Under the pieces are notes generated by a model. The model did no database searches. It saw nothing but the letters and a program-made list of their open reading frames with translations, and was not told where the DNA came from. Position numbers and translations under genes: made by a program. From Planctomycetaceae bacterium (GTDB lineage: Bacteria; Planctomycetota; Planctomycetia; Planctomycetales; Planctomycetaceae): DNA of 64,000 nucleotides. Position 1 is the stretch's first letter. Each line of letters opens with the position of its first letter. The DNA lies in the NCBI GenBank assembly GCA_020638955.1, contig JACKHO010000003.1:434001-498000 (forward strand). Reading direction: 5' to 3'. Below, piece by piece: positions 34,734 to 43,842 of the stretch.

Positions 34734-35261
34734 CTACTCTTCAATCCGACCACCTGAAATGACAAAGTGCAGTTCATCTGTTGCTGGACGAAACAGTCGC
34801 CAGGCTTCTCCTTTCGCACCTGAAGGGAAGACTACCAATCGATGCCCGCTGGAAAACACTATTGTGAACGAGCCGTGTAATTGAAGCTCGACATATTCCG
34901 CAACAATGTCCGATGAACCTGCCAGGAAGTCTTTGATGCGGGCATCTTGCAGATTGCCGTCACGTTCGTAGTTCCAATCATTGACGAGTGAATCTTCGAG
35001 TGGAACAACTGGTTCCCACAAATCTGATCGTCCCGTTACAATTCCGTCGTTGGTCTCCAGTCGCCAGGCGCATTGAATGTGTAAAGCAAACTCCCCGACA
35101 GTGCCTCGCGGTTTGTCCCTGAAGAATGGGAGTGACGATTCTGGTGCCGGACGCATGGTTCCAAAGTGCCAGACTGACATGTCGACGACCCTGCGGATTG
35201 TCCCGAGTTGCAACCCAACGAGCTGCGAGAGTGCTCTCTTAATTTCCGTTTCGATGTTCAC
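34734..35261 (-). CDS. Small cytosolic protein, immunity-like, unknown function
   Basis: A 175-residue protein from GTG 35261 (MNIETEIKRALSQLVGLQL); TTG 35285 is an alternative with a GAAGGGA box further upstream. The profile is an N-terminal helix (LVGLQLGTIRRVVDMSVWHFG), then beta strands with FALHIQCAWRLE and VELQLHGSFTIVFSSGHRL. The end is FPSGAKGEAWRLFRP. The pattern 'HGsxxIxFxxGxxLxVFP....EaWRLF' is common in small orphan proteins that sit beside polymorphic toxins, but no toxin is present here. It lies 46 bases after the exonuclease gene on the same strand. Confidence 0.6.
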   Translation of the reverse strand: MNIETEIKRALSQLVGLQLGTIRRVVDMSVWHFGTMRPAPESSLPFFRDKPRGTVGEFALHIQCAWRLETNDGIVTGRSDLWEPVVPLEDSLVNDWNYERDGNLQDARIKDFLAGSSDIVAEYVELQLHGSFTIVFSSGHRLVVFPSGAKGEAWRLFRPATDELHFVISGGRIEE

Positions 35262-35306
35262 CAGGCGTGCCCTTGTTTGAGCCAATTCTAAGGGTATTCC
35301 CTTCGA

Positions 35307-35822
35307 TTAGAACCCAATTTTCAAGCCCATTTCTTTCATCTGCAGGAGGGCTTCGGCGTTGCCGCGGGCGTCGTCGACGGGGTGGTGGGTGTGTTTGGTT
35401 TTGCGGAGGTGTTTGAAGTTGACGTGGACGTCCTGCTTCAGGCCTTTGTAGAGCGAGCCGAGGTTCTGGGAGCTGAATCCGAACGGGTTCTTTCCGAGAA
35501 AGTGGTGGAAGTACCAGTTGATAAACTGCCAGTCGAAGCCGTTGTTGTCGGAAATGAAAATCATGCGGCCTTTGCAGTTGTCGGTCAGCCACTTCTGAAA
35601 CGTCTCCATGACCCGCTTTGGATCATCAAACGCAAGGCATTCTTCCCGAGAGAATCCGCTGACGGCGAGGGCGTCGGGGATGAACTTTTCTGAAATTGGT
35701 CTCAGCTTGCCGTAGAACGTGCGGCTGAGTCCCGGTTCCACAATGATGGCGCCGAAGCAGACCATGGAATAATCACCCGGGATGGGGCCGTCAGCCTCGA
35801 CGTCGACCATGACGTAGGACAT
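35307..35822 (-). CDS. DEDDh 3'-5' exonuclease
   Basis: A 171-residue protein; ATG 35822 follows AAGGAAG. Acidic residues of the DEDDh site: VDVEADGP (first Asp and Glu), the middle Asp in NGFDWQFINWYF, and His/Asp in HHPVDDARGNAEALLQM. The size fits a single-domain RNase T or DnaQ-like nuclease, and it lacks any polymerase or helicase fusion. Known chemistry: two-metal removal of 3' nucleotides from DNA or RNA. The FISDNNGFDW loop is unusual compared with DnaQ. Downstream lies the immunity-like gene on the same strand. Confidence 0.85.
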   Translation of the reverse strand: MSYVMVDVEADGPIPGDYSMVCFGAIIVEPGLSRTFYGKLRPISEKFIPDALAVSGFSREECLAFDDPKRVMETFQKWLTDNCKGRMIFISDNNGFDWQFINWYFHHFLGKNPFGFSSQNLGSLYKGLKQDVHVNFKHLRKTKHTHHPVDDARGNAEALLQMKEMGLKIGF

Positions 35823-35937
35823 GGGACTTCCTTTCAAAATCAATCAATGTTTACTTCTTCTTTTGTCAGACAGTCCGACACACGTGCGCGCCGTTGGTTC
35901 GGTTGTGTCCGCATGATGAAGTGTCAGCCTCATCCAA

Positions 35938-35976
35938 CGAAAAATGCCGCACGAATTGGTGGAATCGTGCGGCATG
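35938..35976 (-). terminator. Rho-independent terminator of gmk-rpoZ
   Basis: On the minus strand the perfect 11-bp stem ATGCCGCACGA/TCGTGCGGCAT encloses a 10-base loop and is followed by TTTTTCG. It starts 33 bases after the rpoZ stop codon. Confidence 0.92.
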
Positions 35977-36008
35977 GCGAATTGTCGAAATTGTTGGGGG
36001 GCGACCGC

Positions 36009-36278
36009 CTATTCGAGGTCGTTCCCCAGGTTGTCGAGGAGCGACTCCAGGTCTGGAGCGTCATCGGCGACGGTGACAACGTTGTTGGAGTCGTCCAGGT
36101 AGATTTTGTCCTGCAGGATTTCTTCGACCACGGTTTCCATGGTCGGTTTGCCGTGGCACTCAACGAGTGGTGGCGCACCGCGGTTCAGGCGGACAAGCCG
36201 CTTCTGAATGAGGGTGGTGAGCTTGAAACGCCCACCGACCTTGTTAACAATGTGTTCTTCTTTGAGCCGTTCAAGCAT
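36009..36278 (-). CDS. rpoZ: RNA polymerase omega subunit
   Basis: An 89-residue protein. VNKVGGRFKLTTLIQKRLV matches the planctomycete omega pattern, where 'GGRFKLxxLxxKR' replaces the more familiar RYxLVxxAAxRAR. NRGAPPLVE follows. The C-terminal half is acidic (YLDDSNNVVTVADDAPDLE). Its ATG overlaps the gmk stop region by 8 bases, matching the widespread gmk-rpoZ arrangement. It helps assemble and stabilise RNA polymerase beta'. Confidence 0.87.
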   Translation of the reverse strand: MLERLKEEHIVNKVGGRFKLTTLIQKRLVRLNRGAPPLVECHGKPTMETVVEEILQDKIYLDDSNNVVTVADDAPDLESLLDNLGNDLE

Positions 36279-36864
36279 GAGAAGCAGCTTCCTCTTGCGT
36301 CAGAATATCGCAGATATCGCTGACTGCTTTGTCCAAATTGTCGTTGACAACGCGGTAGCGATACGAAACCGCGTATTCTAGCTCTTCCCGTGCAGTACGC
36401 AACCGACGCTGAATTTGCTCCTCAGACTCGGTTCCCCGGCTGCGGAGACGCTGTTCGTACACTTCCGGCGAGGGAGTTTGCAGGAAAATCGACACCGCCT
36501 GCGGGTAAAGCTGCATGACGTTTTGGGCGCCGACTACGTCAATTTCCAGGAAAACCCACTTCCCTTCCTGCCGGATGCGGTCCACTTCGGACTTCAAAGT
36601 GCCGTACCAGTACCCACTTTTGTGTACTTCTGCACACTCCAGGAACTCCCCGGCCTCACGCCGACGCTGAAATTCCTCGTCGCTCAGGAAGTAGTAGTGG
36701 TCGCCGTGAACTTCGCCAGCTCGGGGAGGGCGGGTGGTGGCGGAAATGGACAAGGCGAGCGGAACCGGTGCTTCGGCGAGCAATCGGTGCACAATGGTGG
36801 TTTTCCCAGACCCGGCGGGACCTGAGAGCACCAGCAGTTGTTTGAGGTCTGACGATTCGGTCAT
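36271..36864 (-). CDS. gmk: Guanylate kinase
   Basis: A 197-residue protein from ATG 36864 (AAGAGAA eight bases upstream); ATG 36888 would add 8 residues. P-loop VLSGPAGSGKTTIVHRLL, then ISATTRPPRAGEVHGDHYYF, which holds the GMP-binding Arg and Tyr. FLECAEVHKSGYWYGT and VFLEIDVVGAQNV follow, and the lid is RLRSRGTESEEQIQRRL. It phosphorylates GMP to GDP with ATP. Forms an operon with rpoZ, closed by the terminator at 35938. The long gene at 36984 also reads toward it, 119 bases upstream. Confidence 0.95.
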   Translation of the reverse strand: MTESSDLKQLLVLSGPAGSGKTTIVHRLLAEAPVPLALSISATTRPPRAGEVHGDHYYFLSDEEFQRRREAGEFLECAEVHKSGYWYGTLKSEVDRIRQEGKWVFLEIDVVGAQNVMQLYPQAVSIFLQTPSPEVYEQRLRSRGTESEEQIQRRLRTAREELEYAVSYRYRVVNDNLDKAVSDICDILTQEEAASHA

Positions 36865-36983
36865 GACAACGTTCTCTTGTAGCTCCATGGATTTCCATCC
36901 AATTTAATGGCCGCAAATTCCCATGCAAAGCGACTCGAGTCGGTTGAAACGCCGGCTCTCAAATTCGAGGCTCGTTTCGACGG

Positions 36984-39900
36984 TTAACTGTATAGTGAGG
37001 GGTCGGTACCGATGGTTCCCTGCAGTTCTTTGAGATATTCAGGTGATTGCGCACGCTGCAACTCGAACCGTGCAACCTCCAGTCGGCGGTTGAGTTCGGC
37101 GACCAGCCGTTCGTTTCTTCCCTCGGAACGGTTCAGGTACTCCTCCAGAGCGGCCACGTGTCGCGTCCAGAGCTTCGCCTCCTGTTGTTGCTTTGTTTGA
37201 AGTCGCGCCTGGTACCAGTCACTGCTGAGGACTGATTCCTTTGTAAACATCTCTCGGATGGCGGGATCGCGTTCGTCTTTCCCTTCGAAAGTTCCGTGAG
37301 CCATGATTGACAGGAGTGCTCGCAGTGGCGGGCAGGCGTCGTTGACGGAACCGTCATCGAAGTAGACCTGAGCTTCCCGTTCGTACGCTTCCATAATGTG
37401 CTGAACGCCTTCGACAAAGGCTTCTTCGCTCTGCGTTTCGGGCTTGAGAATCGCTTCTTCAAACACGCTGCCAGGGTTATCGAAGACACGACCAAAATAG
37501 TTGCGGACGAACCTCTTGGTAATTCGATACCCAAGTCGACGGGCAGGGATGACGTCGCCGTTGGGAGCGGTCATATCAGGAACCGGCTCCAGGTAGCCTT
37601 TCTCAATGAGTCGCTTGGGGTTTCGCTCTTCCGGCGATATCCGGCACCAGATTTCCGGAACCAGCAGACTGATGTCATGGTCGACCTGGAAGTTCGGGCC
37701 AACGTGTCCGGCTGCTGTTGAGAATCCATCGAGACCGGTTAGCACCATACTGACCAGCGCGGCATTCAAATCGGCGATGGTTCGCAACGCATTGAACGGA
37801 CCTTTTGTGAGTGCCCCTTCGCTGCCGGCTCCCGTTGTTGACGGACTCTTGCCCGTGAGCGAGCAAATGTAGTCCATGAACAATTCCGGCAACTCCTGGT
37901 AGTGAATCGGGCCATACACGGCGAGGCTGCGAATCCCTTTCTCTTTGTCGGGGGGATTGTTGCGACGACCGGAAAGCTGCGCAGTCACGGGGAGTGGAAC
38001 GGCTCGGCCAGCCGGAATTGCGCGGAACAGTCGCACACCCATTTCAGCAACGTATTTGTCGAAGGGATCGGCCATGTCGGGACGATCTTGGAGGTACCGC
38101 GGATTCTTGCTGGGCACGCCGCCCACGCGCCGGGGATTGTCTGAACAGACAATGTAGCCCCCTTCACGTTCTTCCACGGAATCGAGCAGGTCCTGCATCG
38201 GCTTGGTGAAGGCGTCGAAGTCGACGACTTTTTGGCGCATTTCGAGGACTTCGTCACGCGAAATGGGTTCGTAGTTCGAAACGAAATTGACATCCCGCCG
38301 GGCCAGGTCGGCTTCCGCCTGTTTATCCAGACCACGATGAATGGCGTCGTCGGGGCGTTGAAACAGGCGATATTCACAATTGATGACGAACTTGTAGTTG
38401 TCGGCTTTGTAGTAGTCGGGCATGAATTCCACGGCACGAGCGGGGGCCACAGTACTTACGGAAATGTCGTCTTCAGTCTGCACTTTGAATGCCGCAATGA
38501 AGTCCTGACGCACCTTGAACAGTCGCCACGTATTGCGTCCAGTGAAGCCAACTCGCAGGTAGGTACCAACGAGCGTGCGCGCATCGAGCTTGAGCTCATG
38601 GCCGGAGTGGCCGTTGACCTGATCGACGCTGAAGTGTTCCTCCCAGTCGTCTCCCCATTCGGGTTCATAGAACCGCTTAATGATGAAGACGAGAGCGTAA
38701 ATGTGATTGGGAATACTCTTCAGCCACTCATTGTATTCGGCGTTATACTCACTGGAGGGCGTCAGCAACTTGATGAAACTTCCCAGTGACCGACGTGGAC
38801 TGAGCACAGGGCGGCTGGGGAATTCCCCATAGCTTTGCTGCTTTGCCGCCACCTCATTCCAGCGATTCGAATAGTCGCGATTGCAAATCTCGCGGACGTA
38901 CTGCATGTCGGCTTCATAGTCGGAGACGAAAATTGATCCGTACTGCATGTAGTCGACGAGCGACTTGCTGATTTCACTTTTGCCGCCGCCCGATACAGTG
39001 CACGGTTTATGACAAAACGTTGCTTCACCTGCCGTGCCAATGAGCCGCCACGAGGGAGCAGAAGGGTGTTTTTCCATCCGTAGCCGGTAACCGGAAGGCC
39101 CCATATAGACTTTGCCGGGCAACAACGGGATTTGCTGAAGCTTGCCACTGTGTTCCCATGAAATGTTCTGCTTGCGCAGGTCAGCCAACGCTTCTTCGGG
39201 AATGTAGTAGAGGTTCGGAAATCTTTGATCGACTCCATAACCTTCAGGCTTCACATCGATCCAGTCCGAGTAGTCGGCGACAACGTCCTCGAAGGTGCGC
39301 TCATTGTAGCGGCGGCTGTTGAACTGGAAGTCCTCGCCCAAATTCCAGCTGGGGAATACTAATGCGCCACCTGCGTGCTCTTCTTCGGCACCTCCGAGCA
39401 AGTTGGTTGCATAACTGATTTGTGTTTTGACTTCCTTCTTGCAGTAACCGAAGTAGTTGTCGGCAATGAGCGTAACAATGACCCCTTCGCTGGTACGGCA
39501 GGTGACCTTGAATGCGTCGCCGTCGTTGTACCGTTCATCTGGCTCCTTCCAGCACATCCTGTCGTGGCGTTCTCGTTCTGTAGCCTCGTCGTAGTGCGGA
39601 AGTCCCAATTCCTTTTTGGTGAGCAATGGCAAATGAGGCGCGAGAATGACGCACCCGGTGTGTCCGGTCCAATGCTCGGGGTCAAGTGCGGCGTCGTGCC
39701 TTGGAAGAAATGGGTCGCCTGCGTTGCCGAAAATCGATTCAACAAAGTCGAGATTGCTGACGAAGGAGCCGGGAGCGAAGAAACGAACTTCCATTGTCCG
39801 TTCACGTGTGAAACCTTCAACTTCCGGACAGACAATGGGACGGAGCAACAGCGACACCCAACTTCGTCCGGGCTGCTCCTCAGAACTTGTGAAAGGCAGA

Positions 39901-40463
39901 GTCAGCAGTTCGCCTGGAGGTGATACGGCTGCCTGGAACAATTTGGCGAACACATCGCGGCGCACGGCCCGTTTTTCGCCGGGAAATGGAAGGCCACCCT
40001 GAACGACATGGAAAGTTCCCTTGGTGGTTCGCCGGTCGGCACGAGGATTGTGCAGCACACCGTTTCGAATGCGATACGACTTGACGTACTCGCTTTCCCA
40101 TTCATCGCGATCGGCCGGCAAAGACAGTTCGCGGGCGATACCATGCCGGTCGAGAATGACAGAATGAGCAGGCAGGTTAAGCGGCTCATCCAAATTCAAA
40201 TCAGCAAAGTGGCGATTCAGGAAACCCTCAATTCGCTCATCGACTGGACAACGTTCGTGATTCTGAAGGCGACGCGTCTTCTCACGGAAGTTGGAGAGCA
40301 ATCCGTCGGCCAGTTCAACCAGTTCAACTCCGCCAGCAGTCGGCGCAATTGGCAATCCGTGTGCTGCGAGCTTCAAATTGACGTACTTCAGCAATTCCTG
40401 TCGTTCGTCGGCGTTTGAAGTAGAGGTCGATGAATGGAAGCCCAGCGCGAGTCGTAAGTCCAT
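36984..40463 (-). CDS. Candidate diphosphate-dependent phosphoenolpyruvate carboxykinase
   Basis: A 1159-residue cytosolic protein with no signal peptide. I recognise it, from memory of the family only, as resembling PPi-type PEPCK, which is about 1100-1170 residues and unlike the ATP and GTP enzymes. Landmarks: HTGCVILAPHLPLLTKKELG (about 268-287), LIADNYFGYCKKEVKTQIS (332-350), EEEHAGGALVFPSWNLG (360-376) and CHKPCTVSGGGKSEISKSLV (484-503). The last is a Gly-rich GKS loop that could bind phosphate groups. Further on come STTGAGSEGALTKGPFNALR and PNFQVDHDISLLVPEIWCR. The C-terminal 90 residues are a charged helix. Known reaction: oxaloacetate + PPi to PEP + CO2 + Pi. It is a single gene, and no other pck is in the window. 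An unrelated large family remains possible. Confidence 0.6.
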   Translation of the reverse strand: MDLRLALGFHSSTSTSNADERQELLKYVNLKLAAHGLPIAPTAGGVELVELADGLLSNFREKTRRLQNHERCPVDERIEGFLNRHFADLNLDEPLNLPAHSVILDRHGIARELSLPADRDEWESEYVKSYRIRNGVLHNPRADRRTTKGTFHVVQGGLPFPGEKRAVRRDVFAKLFQAAVSPPGELLTLPFTSSEEQPGRSWVSLLLRPIVCPEVEGFTRERTMEVRFFAPGSFVSNLDFVESIFGNAGDPFLPRHDAALDPEHWTGHTGCVILAPHLPLLTKKELGLPHYDEATERERHDRMCWKEPDERYNDGDAFKVTCRTSEGVIVTLIADNYFGYCKKEVKTQISYATNLLGGAEEEHAGGALVFPSWNLGEDFQFNSRRYNERTFEDVVADYSDWIDVKPEGYGVDQRFPNLYYIPEEALADLRKQNISWEHSGKLQQIPLLPGKVYMGPSGYRLRMEKHPSAPSWRLIGTAGEATFCHKPCTVSGGGKSEISKSLVDYMQYGSIFVSDYEADMQYVREICNRDYSNRWNEVAAKQQSYGEFPSRPVLSPRRSLGSFIKLLTPSSEYNAEYNEWLKSIPNHIYALVFIIKRFYEPEWGDDWEEHFSVDQVNGHSGHELKLDARTLVGTYLRVGFTGRNTWRLFKVRQDFIAAFKVQTEDDISVSTVAPARAVEFMPDYYKADNYKFVINCEYRLFQRPDDAIHRGLDKQAEADLARRDVNFVSNYEPISRDEVLEMRQKVVDFDAFTKPMQDLLDSVEEREGGYIVCSDNPRRVGGVPSKNPRYLQDRPDMADPFDKYVAEMGVRLFRAIPAGRAVPLPVTAQLSGRRNNPPDKEKGIRSLAVYGPIHYQELPELFMDYICSLTGKSPSTTGAGSEGALTKGPFNALRTIADLNAALVSMVLTGLDGFSTAAGHVGPNFQVDHDISLLVPEIWCRISPEERNPKRLIEKGYLEPVPDMTAPNGDVIPARRLGYRITKRFVRNYFGRVFDNPGSVFEEAILKPETQSEEAFVEGVQHIMEAYEREAQVYFDDGSVNDACPPLRALLSIMAHGTFEGKDERDPAIREMFTKESVLSSDWYQARLQTKQQQEAKLWTRHVAALEEYLNRSEGRNERLVAELNRRLEVARFELQRAQSPEYLKELQGTIGTDPSLYS

Positions 40464-41051
40464 GGCGGATCAGGTCCAGAAAGGGATTTGGAGCTGTTGG
40501 AGCGACATCGTCACAGCGAGCTTTTTGGGACGATCTTCGACCGCATAATACCACAACGAGAGGAACCAACCGAAGGGCCGCGTCAGGTGATTTACGTGTG
40601 ATCAATAAGGTTTGATGCAACCCGGAGTGGTCTTTCCACCCGACATTTCATCTGCGCCTGATACGAGTTTTTCTGAAAACGGCGACTTGTCCGTCACGTT
40701 TCCTTAGCGGCAGGCACAATCAGGTGCGACGACACCTAGATCCTGAAGAACAGGTACGACGGACATAACCGCTTCAACAGCCAAGGGCCACCAGAAAGAA
40801 GGCGGCGTAACCACGTGTCAGGAAAGAACAAACAACTTGACACCGCAAAAAAACCGATGTTACTGTAACTTACGACTACGGATGCACTGCGCCATTTTGT
40901 GTGGCAGGTGACATCCGTTCCTTTATCCCTTCGTCGGTCACTTCCGATTCACCCCCTGCGTCGGTTAACCTGTGTGGACATATCTGGTTCCACTTTCGTG
41001 TCGAGTTGGGACCTCACATCCGTTTGCCACCGCAGCCCGAAGGAAACCATC
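40464..41051. other. 588-base divergent intergenic region
   Basis: It separates the candidate PPi-PEPCK gene (minus) from the HEAT-repeat gene (plus). It holds a good plus-strand promoter at 40837-40866 and therefore a leader of roughly 180 bases before GTG 41052. No convincing small gene; the first 370 bases show nothing that I recognise. Confidence 0.5.
40837..40866 (+). promoter_or_regulatory. Sigma-70-type promoter for the HEAT-repeat gene
   Basis: TTGACA (40837-40842), an 18-base A-rich spacer, then TACTGT (40861-40866). The -35 is perfect and the -10 matches four of six. The start codon at 41052 is about 180 bases downstream. Confidence 0.6.
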
Positions 41052-42278
41052 GTGTTTCGACCTGCGAACTGGTTTGTTTTATCCGCCGTTTTGACAACCT
41101 TTTTCGTGGTCGACTTCAACGTCGCACTCGCGGACGATGACAATACGGCTTGGCAAGCCCCTTCTTGGGCGATGTCGCCGGACGAAATCGAGGCATTCAA
41201 ACGCGAAAAGTCCCGGCCCGATACGCTTACGGCTTTGAAGTCGCGTTCTCCCAACCAGGCGCAGCAGGAAATTGGCAAGCGAATTACGCGGTATTATCTC
41301 TCTCAGCTATTGCTACCTGAAAACCAGGATTTGCCACGAACGGTCATCGACAAATTCCTGCTCGATGTGTTCTACCCCTCGATTTCCGATGAAATGCGGG
41401 AGGTACTGCTGAAGGAAGCGGTCGCTCAAGTTCCAACCTTGATGGACCATCCCGACCCGGTTGTACGGGTGAATGCAATCAACCTGCTCAATCACTGCAG
41501 TGTCACAAAACCGGGAACGGGCGTGAATCCCGAACCGCCGCAGCCCTTTGTGCCTTCGATGGTGCCGCTGATTGCGGAAACGAAGAACCAAAGCCAGCAG
41601 TGGATTGTGCGGAACATGGCCATTGTTGGCCTGACCCGCATTTTACGAGACGGCAATCCTTCGACTTCGGAGAGGTCAACCATTGCGGACGCCTTGATAC
41701 AGGCGCTCAAAGACGCGAAAGGCGAGTTGTGGTGGTTCCGACGGCAAATAGTGGAAGCTCTCGGTTACGCCAACCGCCACGACCTGACCACTGGCCAGCC
41801 AGCCATCATCGAGACTTTACTGGTCGTCCTTTCCGACAAAACCGAGAATGTCAGAGTCCGTTCCTACGCTGCACTCAGCATTTCGCGAATTCCCTGGCCC
41901 GCTGCAGTGAACGATGAACTCATCGCAGAAAAGGTGGCGGAACTTCTCGTTGACATCTCAGAATTGCAGATGAAGAAACCAAATCATCCCGTCTGGCGAG
42001 ATTGTTATCTCCCTGCCTACCTTGCGTTTCGTCCGTCATATGAAACCGACGCAACTCAGAAGAAGTGGGGATTCCTTTACAAAACCGCTCCCGCTTCGCC
42101 GGCCATTGGGAAACTCTGGAAGGTTGCATTTCCAGTCCTTAAGCCGTTCGTTCCAAAATCCGAGACGTATCCGCCAGCTGTCCCGCAAGCCCGATTGGAC
42201 GCGTTGAAGGCCTATCTGGAAGCAAACAAAGCCCAGAACCGCAAGGTGCATCCGCAGGGTGACGTGGATTTCAAGTAG
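41052..42278 (+). CDS. Secreted HEAT-like repeat protein
   Basis: A 408-residue protein. GTG 41052 follows AAGGAAA by 7 bases and gives a signal peptide (MFRPANWFVLSAVLTTFFVV..ALA); the in-frame extension upstream to 40899 has no such signal. The mature protein is helical with HEAT-type pairs: MDHPDPVVRVNAINLLNHC, IVRNMAIVGLTRILRDGN, RRQIVEALGYANRHDL and KTENVRVRSYAALSISRI. No catalytic motif. It probably acts as a scaffold in the periplasm. Expressed from the promoter at 40837 and ended by a strong terminator, so it is a monocistronic unit. Confidence 0.75.
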   Translation: MFRPANWFVLSAVLTTFFVVDFNVALADDDNTAWQAPSWAMSPDEIEAFKREKSRPDTLTALKSRSPNQAQQEIGKRITRYYLSQLLLPENQDLPRTVIDKFLLDVFYPSISDEMREVLLKEAVAQVPTLMDHPDPVVRVNAINLLNHCSVTKPGTGVNPEPPQPFVPSMVPLIAETKNQSQQWIVRNMAIVGLTRILRDGNPSTSERSTIADALIQALKDAKGELWWFRRQIVEALGYANRHDLTTGQPAIIETLLVVLSDKTENVRVRSYAALSISRIPWPAAVNDELIAEKVAELLVDISELQMKKPNHPVWRDCYLPAYLAFRPSYETDATQKKWGFLYKTAPASPAIGKLWKVAFPVLKPFVPKSETYPPAVPQARLDALKAYLEANKAQNRKVHPQGDVDFK

Positions 42279-42303
42279 TGTGCCAAACGACAGCAGCATG
42301 AAT

Positions 42304-42333
42304 AACGGCGTCCATTTCTGGACGCCGTTTTTT
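42304..42333 (+). terminator. Rho-independent terminator of the HEAT-repeat gene
   Basis: AACGGCGTCC pairs with GGACGCCGTT (10 bp, perfect) around ATTTCT, followed by TTTT. It lies 26 bases after the stop, between convergent genes. Confidence 0.92.
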
Positions 42334-42372
42334 CGTAGTGGGTTGTGGTGTGGTGCGTGTCGGGGAAGACAA

Positions 42373-42792
42373 TCAACCTGTCGTGAGGTCGAAGTTGGCC
42401 GAGTCTGCGCCACCACTGGGAACGTCAAACACACGTTCGTCATTAAAGTTGCCCGTCGAGGCCTGTCCAGATTCACCACCAGCGACATCGGAGTCGCCGC
42501 CAACTTCAGGTAGCGAAAACGTGACCTGATTTGGGCCAACCAGTGTGCCCCGCTGACCCGTCGTCGTCACTTCCAGAGAATAGTGGCCATCATCGTCCGT
42601 GACGCCGAACGACGTCGGGGCCATGCCATTGCTGTCCGCCTTCTGCGGTTGGAACTGAACGCTCACTCCGGCCAGGGGAATGCCATCGACAGTAATCGTT
42701 CCAGAAACTGGGGCCAAATTAAGATCTGCGCCACCGCAGCCATACAGCGTTCCAATCAAGGCAAACAGGAAGGCAGTACGTGAAATTGACAT
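42373..42792 (-). CDS. Lipoprotein with carboxypeptidase-regulatory-like (transthyretin-like) fold
   Basis: A 139-residue protein; ATG 42792 follows GGAG. The lipobox is GTLYGCGG, so it is probably a lipoprotein. The body has the beta-sandwich pattern VSGTITVDGIPLAGVSVQFQ and DDDGHYSLEVTTTGQRGTLV, as in carboxypeptidase-regulatory-like domains. This gene type routinely follows a DUF1559 gene in planctomycetes, as it does here (99 bases). Role unknown; association with the pseudopilin-like protein is an inference from this pairing. Confidence 0.85.
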   Translation of the reverse strand: MSISRTAFLFALIGTLYGCGGADLNLAPVSGTITVDGIPLAGVSVQFQPQKADSNGMAPTSFGVTDDDGHYSLEVTTTGQRGTLVGPNQVTFSLPEVGGDSDVAGGESGQASTGNFNDERVFDVPSGGADSANFDLTTG

Positions 42793-42891
42793 CCGACAAC
42801 TCCGGTCAAAGAAGAGACTTTTGAAGAAAAAGGAACGGCTCGCCAAGCAGCGGGCCGTTCCAGAGAACAATCATCCGACATCTTGGACGAC

Positions 42892-43842
42892 CTAGAATTC
42901 GCCGATGACTTCGCCGTTCTGAATTGTGCCGAGTCCACCGAGCGTATTCAGGTCGATGTTCTCGCTGATGAATCGCACTGCGCCGTCGGCCATGAGGAAT
43001 TGAATTCCACCCACGTGGAAACTGCCAAACGCACGCTTGCAAGAGTTCGAACCACCGGGGCCACCAATTGCCACGCAGCGGTCGTAATCGCTGATCAATG
43101 TGCGGCTCTGATTGTTGTGCACAGAGGACAACGAATAACTGGTGTAGGTGTAAGCCCAGAAGGTCCCGCGCCGGGGACGCGTTTTCGTGGAGTATTCGCC
43201 AATCATCAGGGTAGTCGATGTTCCATCAATGATATCGCGCATCTGTTCTGTTCCGGATATGTCCGAAACGGTGTGTAATGCACCTTTCAACGCTCTGCGA
43301 TTGCCGGTGTTGAAGTTGTCACGGTTGTCCTGCCAGCCATTTCCGTCCGAAGTCCCCATCACCGCACGGTAGGAACTCATTGCATACTGGAGGTTAGCGC
43401 CTGGACCACTCTCCGGACGCTCCCGACGGCCGACATTGATGTCGGATGGGCAGTTGTACACAGGGACGATTTGTTCACGAACAAACTGGTTTCCGTTGTT
43501 GAGCCCTGGGTCTTCGTTGAAGGAATTGAAGTCATACATGTTGTACAGCGGAGCCTGTTCAACATACGGTAGAATTGAAATCGCCCAGTTGGTTCCACTG
43601 CGAGTGCCACAGCAGTTCCCCATGGTCACTCCACCGGGAGGGAAGCTGTTAAACGTGTCGTGGTAGTTGTGAAGTCCCAGGCCGATTTGCTTGAGGTTGT
43701 TTTTGCATTGAGAGCGGCGTGCCGCTTCTCGCGCCTGCTGCACGGCAGGCAAGAGGAGTGCAATCAGCACTGCAATAATCGCAATGACCACTAGTAATTC
43801 AATAAGCGTAAACCCCTTGCGGAGCCTCGTTCTCGTGTTCAT
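42892..43842 (-). CDS. DUF1559 protein with prepilin-type N-terminus
   Basis: A 316-residue protein. ATG 43842 has AAAAGG eight bases upstream and gives the type IV prepilin signal RKGFTLIELLVVIAIIAVLI, cleaved after Gly. The DUF1559 hallmarks AREAARRSQCKNNLKQIGLG, HNYHDTFNSFPPGG and the C-terminal SFHVGGIQFLMADGAVRFI are all present. The family is found in dozens of copies per planctomycete genome, and its members are thought to be pseudopilin-like surface proteins. Followed by its usual lipoprotein partner. Confidence 0.96.
   Translation of the reverse strand: MNTRTRLRKGFTLIELLVVIAIIAVLIALLLPAVQQAREAARRSQCKNNLKQIGLGLHNYHDTFNSFPPGGVTMGNCCGTRSGTNWAISILPYVEQAPLYNMYDFNSFNEDPGLNNGNQFVREQIVPVYNCPSDINVGRRERPESGPGANLQYAMSSYRAVMGTSDGNGWQDNRDNFNTGNRRALKGALHTVSDISGTEQMRDIIDGTSTTLMIGEYSTKTRPRRGTFWAYTYTSYSLSSVHNNQSRTLISDYDRCVAIGGPGGSNSCKRAFGSFHVGGIQFLMADGAVRFISENIDLNTLGGLGTIQNGEVIGEF

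Noticed and set aside
39375..39923. A 182-codon plus-strand open frame inside the candidate PPi-PEPCK gene
   Set aside because: The antisense frame mirrors the conserved protein on the minus strand and has no motif or start signal.
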